Below, one piece after another: positions 11,146-22,971 of a stretch of DNA of 64,000 nt. Positions within the stretch are counted from its first letter, which is position 1; the number at the start of each line of letters is the position of its first letter. A program made the translations under genes and the position numbers. The stretch covers positions 32,716,501-32,780,500 of the forward strand of contig CM032117.1 in NCBI GenBank assembly GCA_018894105.1. Reading direction: 5' to 3'. The notes under the pieces are model-generated. The model had not been told where the DNA came from. It made no database searches and saw only the letters and a list, made by a program, of their open reading frames with translations. Origin of the DNA: Jacaranda mimosifolia. Its lineage: Eukaryota; Streptophyta; Magnoliopsida; Lamiales; Bignoniaceae.

Positions 11146-12435
11146 AAAGGATAGTGATCCAAGGACCTATGAGCAAGCTATGTCGGACATTGATTCAGGT
11201 CATTAGCTTGAGGCCATGAAATCCGGAATGAACTCCATATACTCTTACAAAGTATGGATTTTGATAGATCCACCAGAAGGTATATATAGTACCCATTAGT
11301 TGCAAGTGGATCTATAAGTGTAAGCTAGGGGTTGATGGAGAGGTAACAACCTTCAAGGTTAAGACTAGTGGCAAAATGTTATACTCGAAGACCTATTATT
11401 AATTTTGAGAAAACCTTTTCACTGGTCGCTATGCTTAAGTCTATAAAGATTATGCTTTCAATAGCTGCTTACTATGACTATGAAATTTGGCAAATAGATG
11501 TAAAAACCACCTTTCTCAATGGAAACATTGAAAAGGAAATATATATGGAGCAACTACAAGATTTTACATCCAAAGGGAGTGAGCAAAAGGTTTGCAAACT
11601 CCAAAGATCCATTTATAGACTAAAGTAAGCATCTCGGAGTTGGAAAATACGTTTTGATAAGACAGTCAAATCATTTAGCTTTATAAAAAATGTGTGTTAA
11701 CCATGTGTGTATAAAAGGGCTAGTGGGAGTTCGATATAGTTTATTATATTTTATGTCAATGACATCCTTTTCACTGGAGATAAGAAAGAGATGTTAGAGT
11801 GTACTAAAGTGTTGTTATCTTCACAATTCTCCATGAAGAATTTGGGAGAAGCATCCTTTGTATTGGGAATATGGATCTATAGAAATAGATCAAAGAAGAT
11901 GCTAGGGCTCTCCTAATCAACGTAAATTGACAAGATGCTAAAGAGGTTTAGTATCGAGGAATCCAAGAGAGGATAGCTCCCAATGGAACATGGCATTCAT
12001 CTTTCCAAGTCTTTGGCTCCAAATGACCGAGGAGGAGAGAAAAAGAATGTCTCTCATACTTTATGCATCTGCTATTGGAAGTACAATATATGTCGTTTAA
12101 TGTACAAGATCAGATGTAGCACACGCTCTAAGTATCACGAGCCACTACCAATCCAATCCCAATGAGAGTCATTAGAAAGCCGTGAAAATGATCCTTAAGT
12201 ATTTGAGAAGAACTAAGGATTTGTTTCTAGCATACGGTAATGGAGATTTGAAGCTTGAATGACTTTTGGATTCTAGTTTCCAATCTAATGAAGATAACCT
12301 TAAATCCACTTCTGGATTTATATTTTATCTCAATGGCACCGCGGTGAGTTGGAAGAGTTCCAAACAAGACACCACGACCGATTTGATCATTGAGGTGGAA
12401 TACATTGCAGTGTCGAACACTACAAAGGAGGAGTA
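11146..12435 (+). pseudogene. Copia reverse transcriptase / RNase H remnant (C1)
   Basis: Recognisable blocks include the QIDVKTTFLNGNIEKEIYM block near 11490-11550, a changed catalytic box FYVNDILFTG near 11745 (functional elements have YVDD), SSQFSMKNLGEASFVLG near 11820, and RNase H pieces to about 12430. Several in-frame stops are present. The RT would copy element RNA into DNA. The RNase H coding stops at about 12435 and a related piece appears at 13926. Confidence 0.85.
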
Positions 12436-13925
12436 GTCTATGGTGCATTCATGATTGTACATACATCATGTGAGGTATGTATAAATGTATTTAATTTGAA
12501 CCGTTTGATTTAAATTGTGAAATCATAACCTTTCTTTTCGATGATTAGTTGGCAACATAATAAAGTACATTTAACCTGCTACCTGTACAAGCAATTGATA
12601 GTGAATTTGCTTGTATGTTGATGGTGCATTATAATAAAATAATTGCTACCAATAATAATTTTTTATTTATTTTGAGCTCCATCCCACTAAATGGCTCCAT
12701 ATATATATTTTGAGCCTATTAAATTGAATTTTACTTTAAATGCTTTTTCATTATTAATCCCAAAAAATATAGGATCGGCATATTTTATTTGTTATCCTTC
12801 TATGTATTATCTTTTAATTTCAATTCATATTATATTTTAATATCATTGAATGTATTTTTATTTTTAAATCAATGATAAATTGATTGAATTTTCAATAGAA
12901 ATGTCAAATAATTACATATGATATACATTAATATACTTAAAAAATTATGTTAGCAAGTTATTTTAGGAAATGTACCAGAATTTATTCTTAATCAAAATTC
13001 TTCAAATCAATTCAAAATTCTAGGTATATTATTGTAATACTTTGTATTAATATGTTGGCTAACAGGAATCCATATTTATATTTTAATATTATTTAGAGAA
13101 TTTATTTTTGTATTAGATAAATTTTAGGAATAAAAAAATTAAATAATAAATGATAAAATTGCTCTTTATTAAAACTATACTAAAATATATATATATACAT
13201 GTACATATATAAATATGCATATATATATGTATGTATATTATACATTATATATACATAGGTACATATATATTTATAAATATAACCCTACCCATGACCCCCC
13301 AAATCTTGGCAGACTGCGGAAGTGTGGGTGGTTGGCGTAATGGTGGGGTGGTAGGAAGTTATTTTTTGTTTTGTTTTGTTTTTTTTCAATTAATTAATTT
13401 ATTTACTTTTTGATGAAAATAAATTTAATTAAGTTAAATATATTTATTTATTAATATTATTAAGCATGTAACTAAAATTATTAAAATTAGATAATCTGAA
13501 GTAATAAATATAATTTTTTCTCGTTTTAATTTTTTTTTACTTATTAACTAAATTTAGTTAAATTATTTTAAATATGTCTATCTAATATTATTGAGTATGC
13601 AAGCGAAAATTATATTGTAGAACGATAGTTTTAGATTCTTCTATTTTTTTAATTTTAGATCTTAATTAAATTTATTCATATTATTTTGGACATATTTATT
13701 ATTTAACAATATAGAGTATATAATTCAAATTTTTTAAAAATTATATTATTTAAGCTAATTGTTTTTTATTTTTATTTTTAATTTTTTTATTTTAATTTTA
13801 TTTTGGAACATATTTATCAAGAATTAAATGTATTAAACATTTAAAATGCAAAACAATGACTTGTTGTGAAATTAACGACGACTTGTTGTAAAAAATATAT
13901 ATCATTTAATTTGAGGATACCTGAT
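12436..13925. other. AT-rich insertion inside the C1 RNase H region
   Basis: About 1.5 kb of very AT-rich DNA separates two RNase H pieces of C1. It contains a TA-rich microsatellite-like stretch at about 13180-13280 and one small GC-rich patch at about 13285-13355. I found no terminal repeats, target duplication or coding. The two flanking RNase H pieces overlap slightly in content, so the junction may come from joining two copies rather than a clean insertion. Confidence 0.45.
13180..13280. repeat. TA-rich simple repeat
   Basis: Runs of ATATATAT alternate with ACATGTACATAT units over about 100 bases. This is low-complexity sequence. Confidence 0.8.
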
Positions 13926-14079
13926 ATAAGTGAAGTACAATGCTACCTCACCGTAGACATGCCCAACAAAGGAAGGTGTTTGGATGAAAAACTTTATCCA
14001 AGAGTTGGATATAGTGCCTAGCATGCAAGAGCCAGTAGTTGTCTATTGAGACAACCAAGGAGCCATTGTGCAAGCAATG
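13926..14079 (+). pseudogene. Copia RNase H remnant, continued (C1)
   Basis: The peptide KEGVWMKNFIQELDIVPSMQ followed by EPVVVY, a stop and DNQGAIVQAM is the second half of Copia RNase H, which normally reads YCDNQGA at this point. The remnant ends exactly where a minus-strand LTR starts (TGAAAG at 14080). The final part of this domain reappears at 22862, after the nested element C2. Confidence 0.8.
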
Positions 14080-15700
14080 TGAAAGACGGTGTAAGCCAAG
14101 GACCAATTACACCTCCACAAGGATCTAAATTCATGCCTATAAAATGGATCAAGGTCAGATAATTACCTCTCAAGCAAAATCCAGCCAAACTTGAAGATGT
14201 GCTTTATTTCCCGAAAGCAGATTGCTTCTGGCGCAGCAAGGTGTGATCAACTTTTGATCAGGCAAATCACCTCTGATATGATCCAAATCTGGACCAAAAT
14301 TTCGCCAACTCCTTGGAAAATGTCCAATAAAAAATTCAGCCCCAAATAATTTTAGTTGGGCATAGAACAGAGTCCAGAAAATCACTGCTGGAACAGAGGA
14401 TCACCAAAAACAAGCAATCCAAATGTTTTGTCTCTAATGTGAAAGTCCACCCACCAAATGGACAATCTTTTTCTTCCTAGTTTCAGCTGGAAAAACTAAG
14501 AAGAAAGCAAGAGGAAGATGAGGGCCGAAAAGTGAGGGAGGGAGGTGAAGAAGGTGTGAGCCTCAACTCATGAGAGAATCACAAAATTGGGAAATTTGGA
14601 TCTAATAATTAGATCTTAATGCTTGCAAAAACCTTGTGTTGGCCGCCCCCCTCTATGGATAGATATAGAGGGAGGATGGTGTGATGCCAAGGTGGCATCT
14701 CACCTTCCTCAAGGAGGGGGCGTCACATGTCATGCCAATTTGCAAGCAAGTTGCAAGTTGCATGTGAATTTCTTGTGAATTTGAATTTCATTTGGAGTCT
14801 TCATTTCATCTTATAAAATGTTATCCAAATAAATTCTAATTCCACACCAAATGAACCCTTCATTTGAGTTTTCCCTCCAAAATTATTTCTTCACTTTAAT
14901 TTAATTAAACTTTGACTTAACAACTCTTTAAGGTAGTAATTGTTAACTTAACTCTTTAAGTTAACTTGACTAATTAAATTAACCAATAATTTAATTGGTC
15001 TTAATTTAACTCCTCAAATTAATTAGATCAATTTAACAATTAAATTGATCAAGTTAACAATTAAATTGATCGAGCCAAAATGAATAAAAATTGCATCAAC
15101 TGTAACCCTCAATTTTCTATCACTAAGAATCTTTCTGACATTTAGAAAATTCCCTTAATCAAGTAGGATTTTCGATTGGCTTTTGTGTGTGATCCATTAG
15201 GTTCTACTGTTCATTGGACATGGGCTCGCAACTCTGTGACTTTAGAATATAAAAAATTCTTATTAGTTTAAACTCCTTTAAACTAATCGACTTAATTCAA
15301 TTAATCTCTATTAATTGAAGAGTACCAAATTTTCATGGTCAATGTCCAACCTTAGAGCCCAACAATTGGCTGCTGAATAAATGCTTTTGGTGAACCATTC
15401 TAGCTCTATGCGTATGATGCAAATATGGTCATTCTGTCTCCTATCTCAATGAAAGAGGCCTAGGGCAAGATATTTGTCGGCTCCCTAATAGCCTCGATAT
15501 TATGCATCTATTCTCAATGTTCGATTCTACTTTATGACTTCATCTTTGGAAAACTCTTTTTCCAAATTGTCATACTGACTTGGCCAAGGACTCCTTGGAA
15601 TCGATCATTATAACACATAGGAGATGTACTCGCCCTTCACAAAGACGAGGAGTCGGATCCCATCTTGAATCTCATAAACCTCAATGTCTAAGTGGCTCAA
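14080..15700 (-). mobile_element. Copia LTR (3' LTR side of nested element C2)
   Basis: The LTR is read on the minus strand. Its 3' end TGAAAG lies at 14080, directly against C1 RNase H, and it runs to about 15700 where it joins decayed C2 RT sequence. The first roughly 500 bases of the LTR are missing. The U3 part holds a TATA-like stretch inside an inverted repeat (about 14650-14675) and the AT-rich GAGTTAA-type motif block (about 14890-15070). It closely matches the C2 5' LTR at 21973-22861. Confidence 0.8.
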
Positions 15701-16560
15701 TGTATAAGGTATCCAGGACATCTTTTGTGTCTCTGCCTCAGTCTTAGGAGCCATAGACTTGGAGAGACAAATACCATGTCCCATGGAAAGGTATCCCTTC
15801 TTAGATTCTTCCATACTAAACCGCTTTAGTATTTTGTTAATGTACAGGGATTGGGATAGCCCTAGCATCCTCTTTGATTTATCTCTATGATATGTATTCC
15901 TAATACGTAGGATGCATTTCCCAAATTCTTCATTGAGAATTGAGTAGATAACCATGCTTTATTACACTTTAACATTCCTACCTCATTCCCAATGATAAAG
16001 ATGTCATCGACATAAAGCATAATAAACTGTACACTACTCTCACTATCCTTCTTGTGCACACAAGGTTCATACACAGTTTTTATAAAGTTAAATGATTTGA
16101 CTATCTTATCAAAATGTATGTTCCAAGTTTGGGACACCTGTTTGAGTCCATAAATGGATCTTTTAAGTTTGCAAAATTTTTGCTCACTCCCTTTGGATGT
16201 AAAGCCTTGTGGTTGCTACATATAGATTTCTTCTTCAATGTTTTCATTGAGGAAAGCGGTTATCACATATCTCAAAGTTATAATATGCAGCTATGGCAAG
16301 TAAAATTCGAATAGACTTAGGCATTGTGATCGGTGCAAAGGTTTCAGTCACGCCTTAAAGGTCATTAGCTCTCCATCGACTCTTAGATTTCGCTTATAGA
16401 TCTACTTGCAACCAATGGGAACTATTCCCTCCAGTGGATCTACCAAAGTCCATACTTTGTTAGAGTACATGGAGTCCATTTCGGATTTCATGGCATCAAG
16501 CCTATGTCCGAGTCTATGCCAACATAGCTTCCTCATAGGTCTTCAGATCGATATCCAATT
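15701..16560 (-). pseudogene. Copia reverse transcriptase remnant (C2)
   Basis: On the minus strand this region carries FIMLYVDDIFIIGNEVG with an intact YVDD catalytic box (near 15985), then STQFSMKNLGNASYVLG and LGLSQSLYINKILKRFSMEE. RNase H is absent because the element is cut at about 15700 by LTR sequence. The upstream part, to about 16560, has frameshifts. It is better preserved than the C1 RT around the active site. Confidence 0.88.
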
Positions 16561-17640
16561 GGCCTATCTCATGAAGAAATTCGAACATTTCAGGTTGCTT
16601 CTTAGAGATGCTGTGTAAGGCTCTCTACTTGTTTCCACCGCTTGTGGGATTTGACGATCATCTTGAACTTCATCAAGTTCAACAATAATGACTTTCCTAT
16701 CCAATAGAAAATTCTTTTCTAAAAAGGTGGCGTTCCTCGAGACAAACACCTTTTTTTCCAAGGGATCATAGAAATAATAACCCATAGACTCTCTAGGGTA
16801 TCCCACAAACTTGCACAAGAATGATCGACCATCTAACTTATCTCCCACTAATCGCTTGACGTAAGCGGGAGACCCCTAAACCTTTAGGTAATGGTAAGAG
16901 GGTGCTTTGCCATACCATATCTCATGCGGTGTCTTTGGCACTGATTTTGAGGGTACTACATTTAGTAGCTTTGCCGCCATTTCTAAGGCGTATCCCCAAA
17001 AGAATATAGACACATTAGAGAAGTTCATCATAAAATGTATCATGTCCAAAAGGTACGATTTCTCCTCTTGGCTACTAAGGCGTATCCCCAAAAGAATATA
17101 GACACATTAGAGAAGCTCATCATAAAATGTATCATGTCCAAAAGGTACGATTTCTCCTCTTGGCTACTCCAATGTGTTGGGGTGTGCCTGGTGGAGTCCA
17201 TTGAGAGAGAATCCTATTCTTTTTTAAATAATCCAAGAATTTGGTACTTAAGTATTCTCCTCCTCGATTCGATTGAAGAGCTTTAACAAAAATACTAAGT
17301 CCTTTTTGCTTTTCTACTTCATACCAATACTCTTTGGACTTTTCAAAGGTTTCAGATTTGTACTTTATAAGTACATGTGTCTAAATTTGAGTGTCACCAT
17401 CGGTGAATGTAATGAAGTAAGAATGGCCTTCTCTCACACTAACTCTTAGTGGGCCACACACATTTGTATGGATCAAATCCAAAGGACTAGTGGTTTGCTC
17501 CGATTGTCCTACAAAAGGAGCCTTGGTCATTTTTCCCTTTAAACAAGACTCACAAGTAGGAAGTTCCTCAATGCCACTAACTTGTAGTGCTTTGAGAGCT
17601 TCTAATTTGTTCATCCTATGTTTAGAGATATGCCCAAGTC
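16561..17640 (-). pseudogene. Copia integrase remnant (C2)
   Basis: On the minus strand the order is the zinc domain (LPTCESCLKGKMTKAPFVGQ, near 17525), the core start (SPLDLIHTNVCGPLRVSV), a decayed core, the GYALEMAAKLLNVVPSKSVP block (near 16940-17000), and the C-terminal FVGYPRESMGYYFYDPLEKK block (near 16775). A 92-bp tandem duplication sits in the core (16984-17167). Several breaks make it non-functional. Confidence 0.85.
16984..17167. repeat. 92-bp tandem duplication within C2 integrase
   Basis: Two nearly identical consecutive units contain AAGGCGTATCCCCAAAAGAA and GTCCAAAAGGTACGATTTCT. The matching points are 92 bases apart, which also breaks the reading frame. Other copies of the integrase region have a single unit, so this arose after insertion or in a parent copy. 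Confidence 0.9.
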
Positions 17641-18534
17641 TTGCATGCCAAAGAATGACATCTTCTTCGATATCTAACTTTCTTACTTTGTTGAATGTGC
17701 ATTGGTGATGGTTGGGAATCCAAAAATGTATAATCCTTTGTTATTAAGTGTACCATTAGCAATTAAAGAACCCATTCTTTAATAGCTTCAATCTCCTATT
17801 TGATATAGAAGGATCAAATCCTTCGCTATCCAAAATGGGAATTGAAATATTGTTCTCAACAATATATGGTACATAATAACTAGGGTTCAATACAAGTATG
17901 GAGTTCCCTAAGTCTAACTTATCATACGCCTTTGGCTTTGGCGGCAACTCTTGCTCCTTAGCCAAGACAGTAGATCATATCCCCATCACTAAGTTTTATT
18001 CTTCTTTCTATTCTTTGTAACCACTTACAAAGATAAGAACCACACGCGATATCATATATCCATGAGGAAGAATTTATCCTAAAATTCACTTCAATAAAGT
18101 ACATACCCTTCTCAAGGATTGCAACGTATTCCTTGCAATCCAAGCCTAATCATCTTTAGACCGTAGTCGATGAAATATGACTTCTCATTCATCCTAGCTT
18201 GAAAAATCTCCTTTGACAACATGAACTTCTCATACCTTCTTTGCTTTACAACTCTTGTAAACTCAAACCAAGCTACTATTCATGTGTCCTTGAGGTTTTT
18301 GAAGTTCATAGATGCTAAAATAAGACTATAGGATAGGACAATCTTCAGCCCAATTCGTGAACATATCACGTGTCTCTTATCTACTTTAATCCCCATGGGA
18401 TAAGGAGCACCATGATATAGGACACCTATCCGTTTCTAGGAATCTAGAATAATTTTGAGGTTAAGTCAATCATGGAAGTTTGGCCCGATTGGTTTATTGG
18501 TTTCCAAAATAACGTTGAGTGGATTATTAGCCAT
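17641..18534 (-). pseudogene. gag: Copia gag-protease remnant (C2)
   Basis: Read on the minus strand from the start codon at 18532-18534, the peptide begins MANNPLNVILETNKPIGPNF, matching the gag starts of C1 and C5. The protease region has SSSWIYDIACGSYLCKWLQ (about 18040-18080), in which the D-T-G active site has become D-I-A. The linker to the integrase zinc domain contains the DLGNSILVLNPSYYVPYIV stretch. Several stops and frameshifts are present. Confidence 0.8.
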
Positions 18535-18836
18535 TTTGAGATTTCATAAATCATCGAAGGCAAAAAAGAGAATATAAGCATGTGATTGAATATTGATATT
18601 TGAAAAAATGTTTATGGTCTATCAAGCATGTTTTTATCCCACTATTTTATCAAATTCTTCACCCCCTAGAAGAATTCGAGAAATCATATTTGCTAGTGAG
18701 AATCAAGACTCAAGGACTTGGAAGTGGACCCCCGCGACCAAGTGTCATCCACAAACAATCGAAAGGTAAGCAACTTTTGCTAATTGCATCGTATGCAACT
18801 CTTGATATATTTTGCCTCACTTTTCATATAGATCTA

Positions 18837-20267
18837 GGCTTGTAAATGGATAGGGTATCACCCTACGCACACCCATACCATAAAATACTCAAATAAAAAT
18901 ACCCTATATTCTACCCTACCCTAAAATACCTAAAAGGATGAGACCTAACCCTACTCTATCTAACCCAAGACATAATGAGTCTAGTTTATTGGACTTATGT
19001 TTTTAATAAAAATATTATTTGGCATACGATAACAAAAAATAAAAAAACTTTTTCTATATTTAATTTAATTTAATTATTAAATTTAAATTAGTTAATCTTT
19101 ATTTTCAAATTTTCATTCATTAATAAAAAATTTATTAACAAAGTTTTCATTAGCAAAATTAATTTTATTAACTATTTTTATAGAAAATATTTATTCCACT
19201 ATTAATTTTAATATTATTAATTTTATTAATGAAAAATGTTCAACTGTTGCTTTGCTATTCCAATTTTAAAAAAGAAATTGCTATCCCAATATAATAACTT
19301 TATTAATTTTATTAATTTACTTTAATTTTTAGTGAAGAAAATTATTTAGTTGTTACTGTTCATTAGGGATGAGAATAGGCTAGGCCGCTCGTCAAGGGCC
19401 TACGGTCTAGCCTATTTGAGGCCTAACCCAGCCTAGCCTATTTAATAAATAGACTAGATTTAAGCTTTTAAAAAAGTCTATTTAGTTAAAAATGTTAGGT
19501 TTAGGCTTTTAAAAAAGCCTATCAGGCCAGTCTATATAATTTAATTATTTTATAATATATATATTTAATTATTTATAATACTTATATAATTACTTTTATA
19601 TTTATATTAATTAATTTTAATAATTTTATATATTTATATATTATGTTCTTAATTAATACACAATCATTTTATTTCAAATTTGTTGTTTAACTTATAATAA
19701 TATTTGTTTATGATTCTCTTTGTTGAGATAAGTGTATTATAATCGCCAATTACTTTTGCTTCATATAAATTATAGAATTTTTATAGGCCTATCAAAGTTT
19801 TAAGCCTATTAAAAGTCTGAACCTATATAAAATTTAAGCCTAATTAAAATAGGCCTTTTCAGGTCGGCCTATGCTTTGAAAAAATCTAAGGAGACTAGGC
19901 TAGTCTTTAAAAAAAGCCTATGTCAGGTAATAGACTAGGCTTAGGCTTACAAAATATGCAACAGGCTTGGTATATTTACAGCAAAGCCTAGCCTAGCCTA
20001 GCCTATTCTCGCCCCTACTGTTCATTCACATATTTGTAATTTTTATATATAAAATGTTTATCATTAATATACATTTAATTTCGGTATAGACAATTTTCAA
20101 GTTCATAGATTAAATTTAAGTATAAAGTAATGGGTAATTTATGGGTGTGGGTACATGAGTAATTTATAGGTATAGATCCTATCCATACCCATTATATTAT
20201 CTTTAATAGGTATGGGTATAATATTTTGGGACTGGATAGGGTATTACCCTACCCATTTACAGGCCTA
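18837..20267. mobile_element. Terminal-inverted-repeat element in the C2 leader
   Basis: The left end (T)AGGCTTGTAAATGGATAG and the right end, read inverted, TAGGCCTGTAAATGGGTAG form inverted repeats that extend inward through the GGGTAATACCC-type sequence. The C7 leader at about 59757-59800 has the same flanking sequence without this element, so it is an insertion. No clear 8-bp target duplication remains; only CTA is repeated at the edges. A second hAT element is nested in it. It encodes no transposase and is probably a hAT-like or Harbinger-like non-autonomous element. Confidence 0.75.
19364..20017. mobile_element. hAT-type MITE nested in another element
   Basis: The 654-bp element has ends TAGGGATGAGAATAGGCTAG and, from the right, TAGGGGCGAGAATAGGCTAG. 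It is flanked by a perfect 8-bp duplication CTGTTCAT (19356-19363 and 20018-20025). The interior repeats AGGCCTA/TAGCCTA motifs on both sides. The duplication length and the ends indicate the hAT superfamily. There is no coding capacity. Confidence 0.92.
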
Positions 20268-21957
20268 CCACGACTCGTGCGACATCTACATTACTAAGTG
20301 CTAAGCCGGACTTACCAATCAAACTTTAATTCAAGACCGCTCCACGACATCCCCTGTGACTAAGTGCCAATGCATGGGAAGCCTCAATTCAACATCGTAT
20401 GCTAAGTATATGCTCACAGCTTTCCTCCTAAGTGTGACCCCCGTGGCCGAGTGCCATCGCACAAAATTGCTAGCGTCATCATGACATATACTATTGGTAA
20501 AAGGCATGGATTAATTAAAACTCCTTTTAATTTGTATCCATTTTAACTTAATATTTTGAAGCACTTGGACATTCTAATTGGAGGGATTTTAACTTGCTTG
20601 CTAAGATCTCACTAATTTTATCTTCTTATTTAGGTTTTTTATATCCTAATCCATGCATTACATATATTAATAGGATATGAAAAGCATAAATAAGTAAATG
20701 CGTCTAGCATGCTCCTAAGGTGGGATGACCATGAGCCTAACCAAATGATGTACTTAGACCCATAAGTGCACCACTTAGTTGATTTTAAGTGAATTGATTA
20801 AATTTAGCCATTACATGAGTATATGTCCCCATACATTCATGGGTTTTCATGTCTCAAATGACCTTCTTTGCTCCTTGCAACTTTTACAAGAGAAAGAAAT
20901 CTTCACTCCTAGTGATTCTGCTTTCATAACAATTACAAGATAGAAATTAAGAGGCATGCAAGCCCTAATTTAATACAACCCTTTTCAACAACTTGAAACA
21001 AATAAAATCAATATTAAAGGCTCATAATCATCCCCTTTCATTCATCATCCATTCAACACTTAAATGAACAATAAATAAATCTAGAATTGACATTCAATTC
21101 CAATAATTAAATGCTTATCTCATAAACAATTAATTGGTCAAGCAAAAATAAGCATAACATTTATGCATCTCATTTTTGCACAAAATTGGAGATTAACTTG
21201 AACAAGTTTCCAAAAGCAATAAAAAATGTCAAACATAATTTTGAGAACTTGCACAACACTTCTGCACCTATATATTATGATTTGAATCATTTTTGGTCAC
21301 TTAAGGAACACAAAAATAGACTCAAAACTCATCCCAACATGAACTTGGTCGCTGCTACTCGGGCTGTGCAGATGGCTGGGCGGTAGGTGCGCCCGCTGCC
21401 CTGCCTGTGTGCTGCCACGGTGCGGCAGCACCCTTGTTTTGGGGTTGGGGCTGAGTCAAGCCGTTTTTGGCTCAACTTTTGTGTACCAAAAATTTTATGA
21501 CACATCCTAAACATCAAACCACACATTATAGATAAAATTCTAGATTTAAAACACCTTTCAAAAATGGAATTTCAAGTGCTCAATCATGCTTCATGCTTCA
21601 AACTTCAAGTTCAAGTAAGAATCACATTCTTCAAAAACCTCCAATAATCTCTGATCATATTGGATCTAAAAATGACCAAAACACCTTAAGGAAAAATTTA
21701 GCATCCTATATCAACATATAATATATCATCCAATGCTAAATCAAAATTTAACATTAGCTAATCATGCATCAAATTACACTAACATATGAATTAACAATTA
21801 AAACACATATTAGCATAATATCTATTTATCATCAAAGGAGCCACAAGCATCATCATTCAAACACTATAGTCCATCACATAGATCAAGTATTTGAAGATCT
21901 AGATCAATTCATCACATGAATCAATCAAAAGAAAATCCAAATTGTAGCATGAATTAA

Positions 21958-21970
21958 GGCTCTGATAACA
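21958..21970 (-). other. Primer-binding site of Copia element C2
   Basis: Read on the minus strand it is TGTTATCAGAGCC, one base from the initiator tRNA-Met complement TGGTATCAGAGCC. It lies two bases from the LTR end TGAAAG at 21973 and sets C2 on the minus strand. Confidence 0.9.
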
Positions 21971-21972
21971 CT

Positions 21973-22861
21973 TGAAAGACGGTGTAAGCCAAGGATCCAA
22001 TTTAAAACATTTAAAAACTGAAAATAACTTGAATAACACCTCAAAAGGATCAAATTAATGCCTATAAAATGGATCAAGGTCAGATAATTACCTCTCAAGC
22101 AAAATCCAACAAAAACTTGAAGATGTGCTTCCTTTCCCGAAAGCAAACTGCTTCTAGCGCAGCAAGGTGTGATCAACTTTTGACTAATCACCTCCAATTT
22201 GAGCCAAATCAGGACCAAAATTTTGCCAACTCCTTGAAAAATATCCAATAAAATTCAGCCCCAAATAATTTCGGCAAGGCAACAAACAGAGTCCAGAAAA
22301 TCATTGCTGGAATAGAGGATCACTAAAAACAAGCAATCCAAATGTCTTGCCTCTAATGTGAAAGTCTACACACCAATGGACAATCCTTTTTCCTCCTAGT
22401 TTAGTTGGAAAAACTAAGAAAAAAGCAAGAGGAAGGTGAAGGCTGAAAAGTGAAGGAGGGAGGTGAAGAAGGTGTGAAGCCTCAATTCATGAGAGAATTA
22501 CAAAATTGGAGGGAAATTTGGATCTAACAATTAGATCCTAATGCTTGCAAAAACCATGTATTGTGGCCGTCCCTCTCTATATCTATATATAGAGGGATGA
22601 TGGTGTGATGCCAAGGTGGCATCACACCTTCCTCAATGAGGGGGCGCCACATGTCATGCCAACTTGCAAGCAAGTTGCAAGTTGCATGTGAATTCCTTGC
22701 GAATTTGAATTTCATTTGGAGTCTTCATTTCATCTTATGAAATGTCATCCAAATAAATTCTAATTCTACACCAAATGATCCCTTCATTTGAGTTTTCCTT
22801 CCAAAATTATTTCTTCACTTTAATTTTAATTTAATTAAACTTTGACTTAACTTTTAAGTCA
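21973..22861 (-). mobile_element. 5' LTR of C2, truncated
   Basis: This minus-strand LTR runs from its 3' end at 21973 for about 890 bases, then breaks off at about 22861 inside the AT-rich U3 block and meets the C1 RNase H C-terminus. It has a TATA-like hairpin near 22570-22595. It is highly similar to the LTR at 14080-15700, as expected for the two LTRs of one element. Confidence 0.85.
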
Positions 22862-22971
22862 ACTAACAAATCCACTATCTAAACCCCTAAAAGCAAAAAG
22901 TTATTTAAGACATCTTGAGAAGATGGGGCTTGAAGGCTATGGGGAAATTGGTTTTGGGGCAAGTGAGAAAT
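22862..22971 (+). pseudogene. End of Copia RNase H and polypurine tract (C1)
   Basis: The open frame reads NPLSKPLKAKSYLRHLEKMG then LEGYGEIGFGASEK, which corresponds to the DPLTK...HLE..GL end of Copia polyproteins. It is followed by the purine-rich AAGTGAGAAA directly before the LTR start TGTTGGAATAG at 22972. This tract would prime plus-strand synthesis. It resumes the RNase H interrupted at 14079, which supports C2 being nested in C1, with roughly 50 residues lost at the junction. Confidence 0.85.

Larger units (their letters stand above)
18535..21957 (-). mobile_element. Copia untranslated leader (C2), with DNA elements inside
   Basis: This runs from the gag start to the primer-binding site. 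Removing the 1431-bp inverted-repeat element at 18837-20267 leaves about 1.99 kb, close to the 1.88 kb leader of C7. It has the GC-rich patch at about 21345-21450 and several copies of a loosely repeated motif resembling CCACGACTCGTGCGAC or GTGACTAAGTGCCA (near 18728, 20270, 20345, 20440). No long ORF is present. Confidence 0.75.

Noticed and set aside
12436..13925. A DNA transposon between the two C1 RNase H pieces
   Set aside because: No inverted termini and no target duplication could be found, and the flanking pieces overlap in content, so it is left unassigned.
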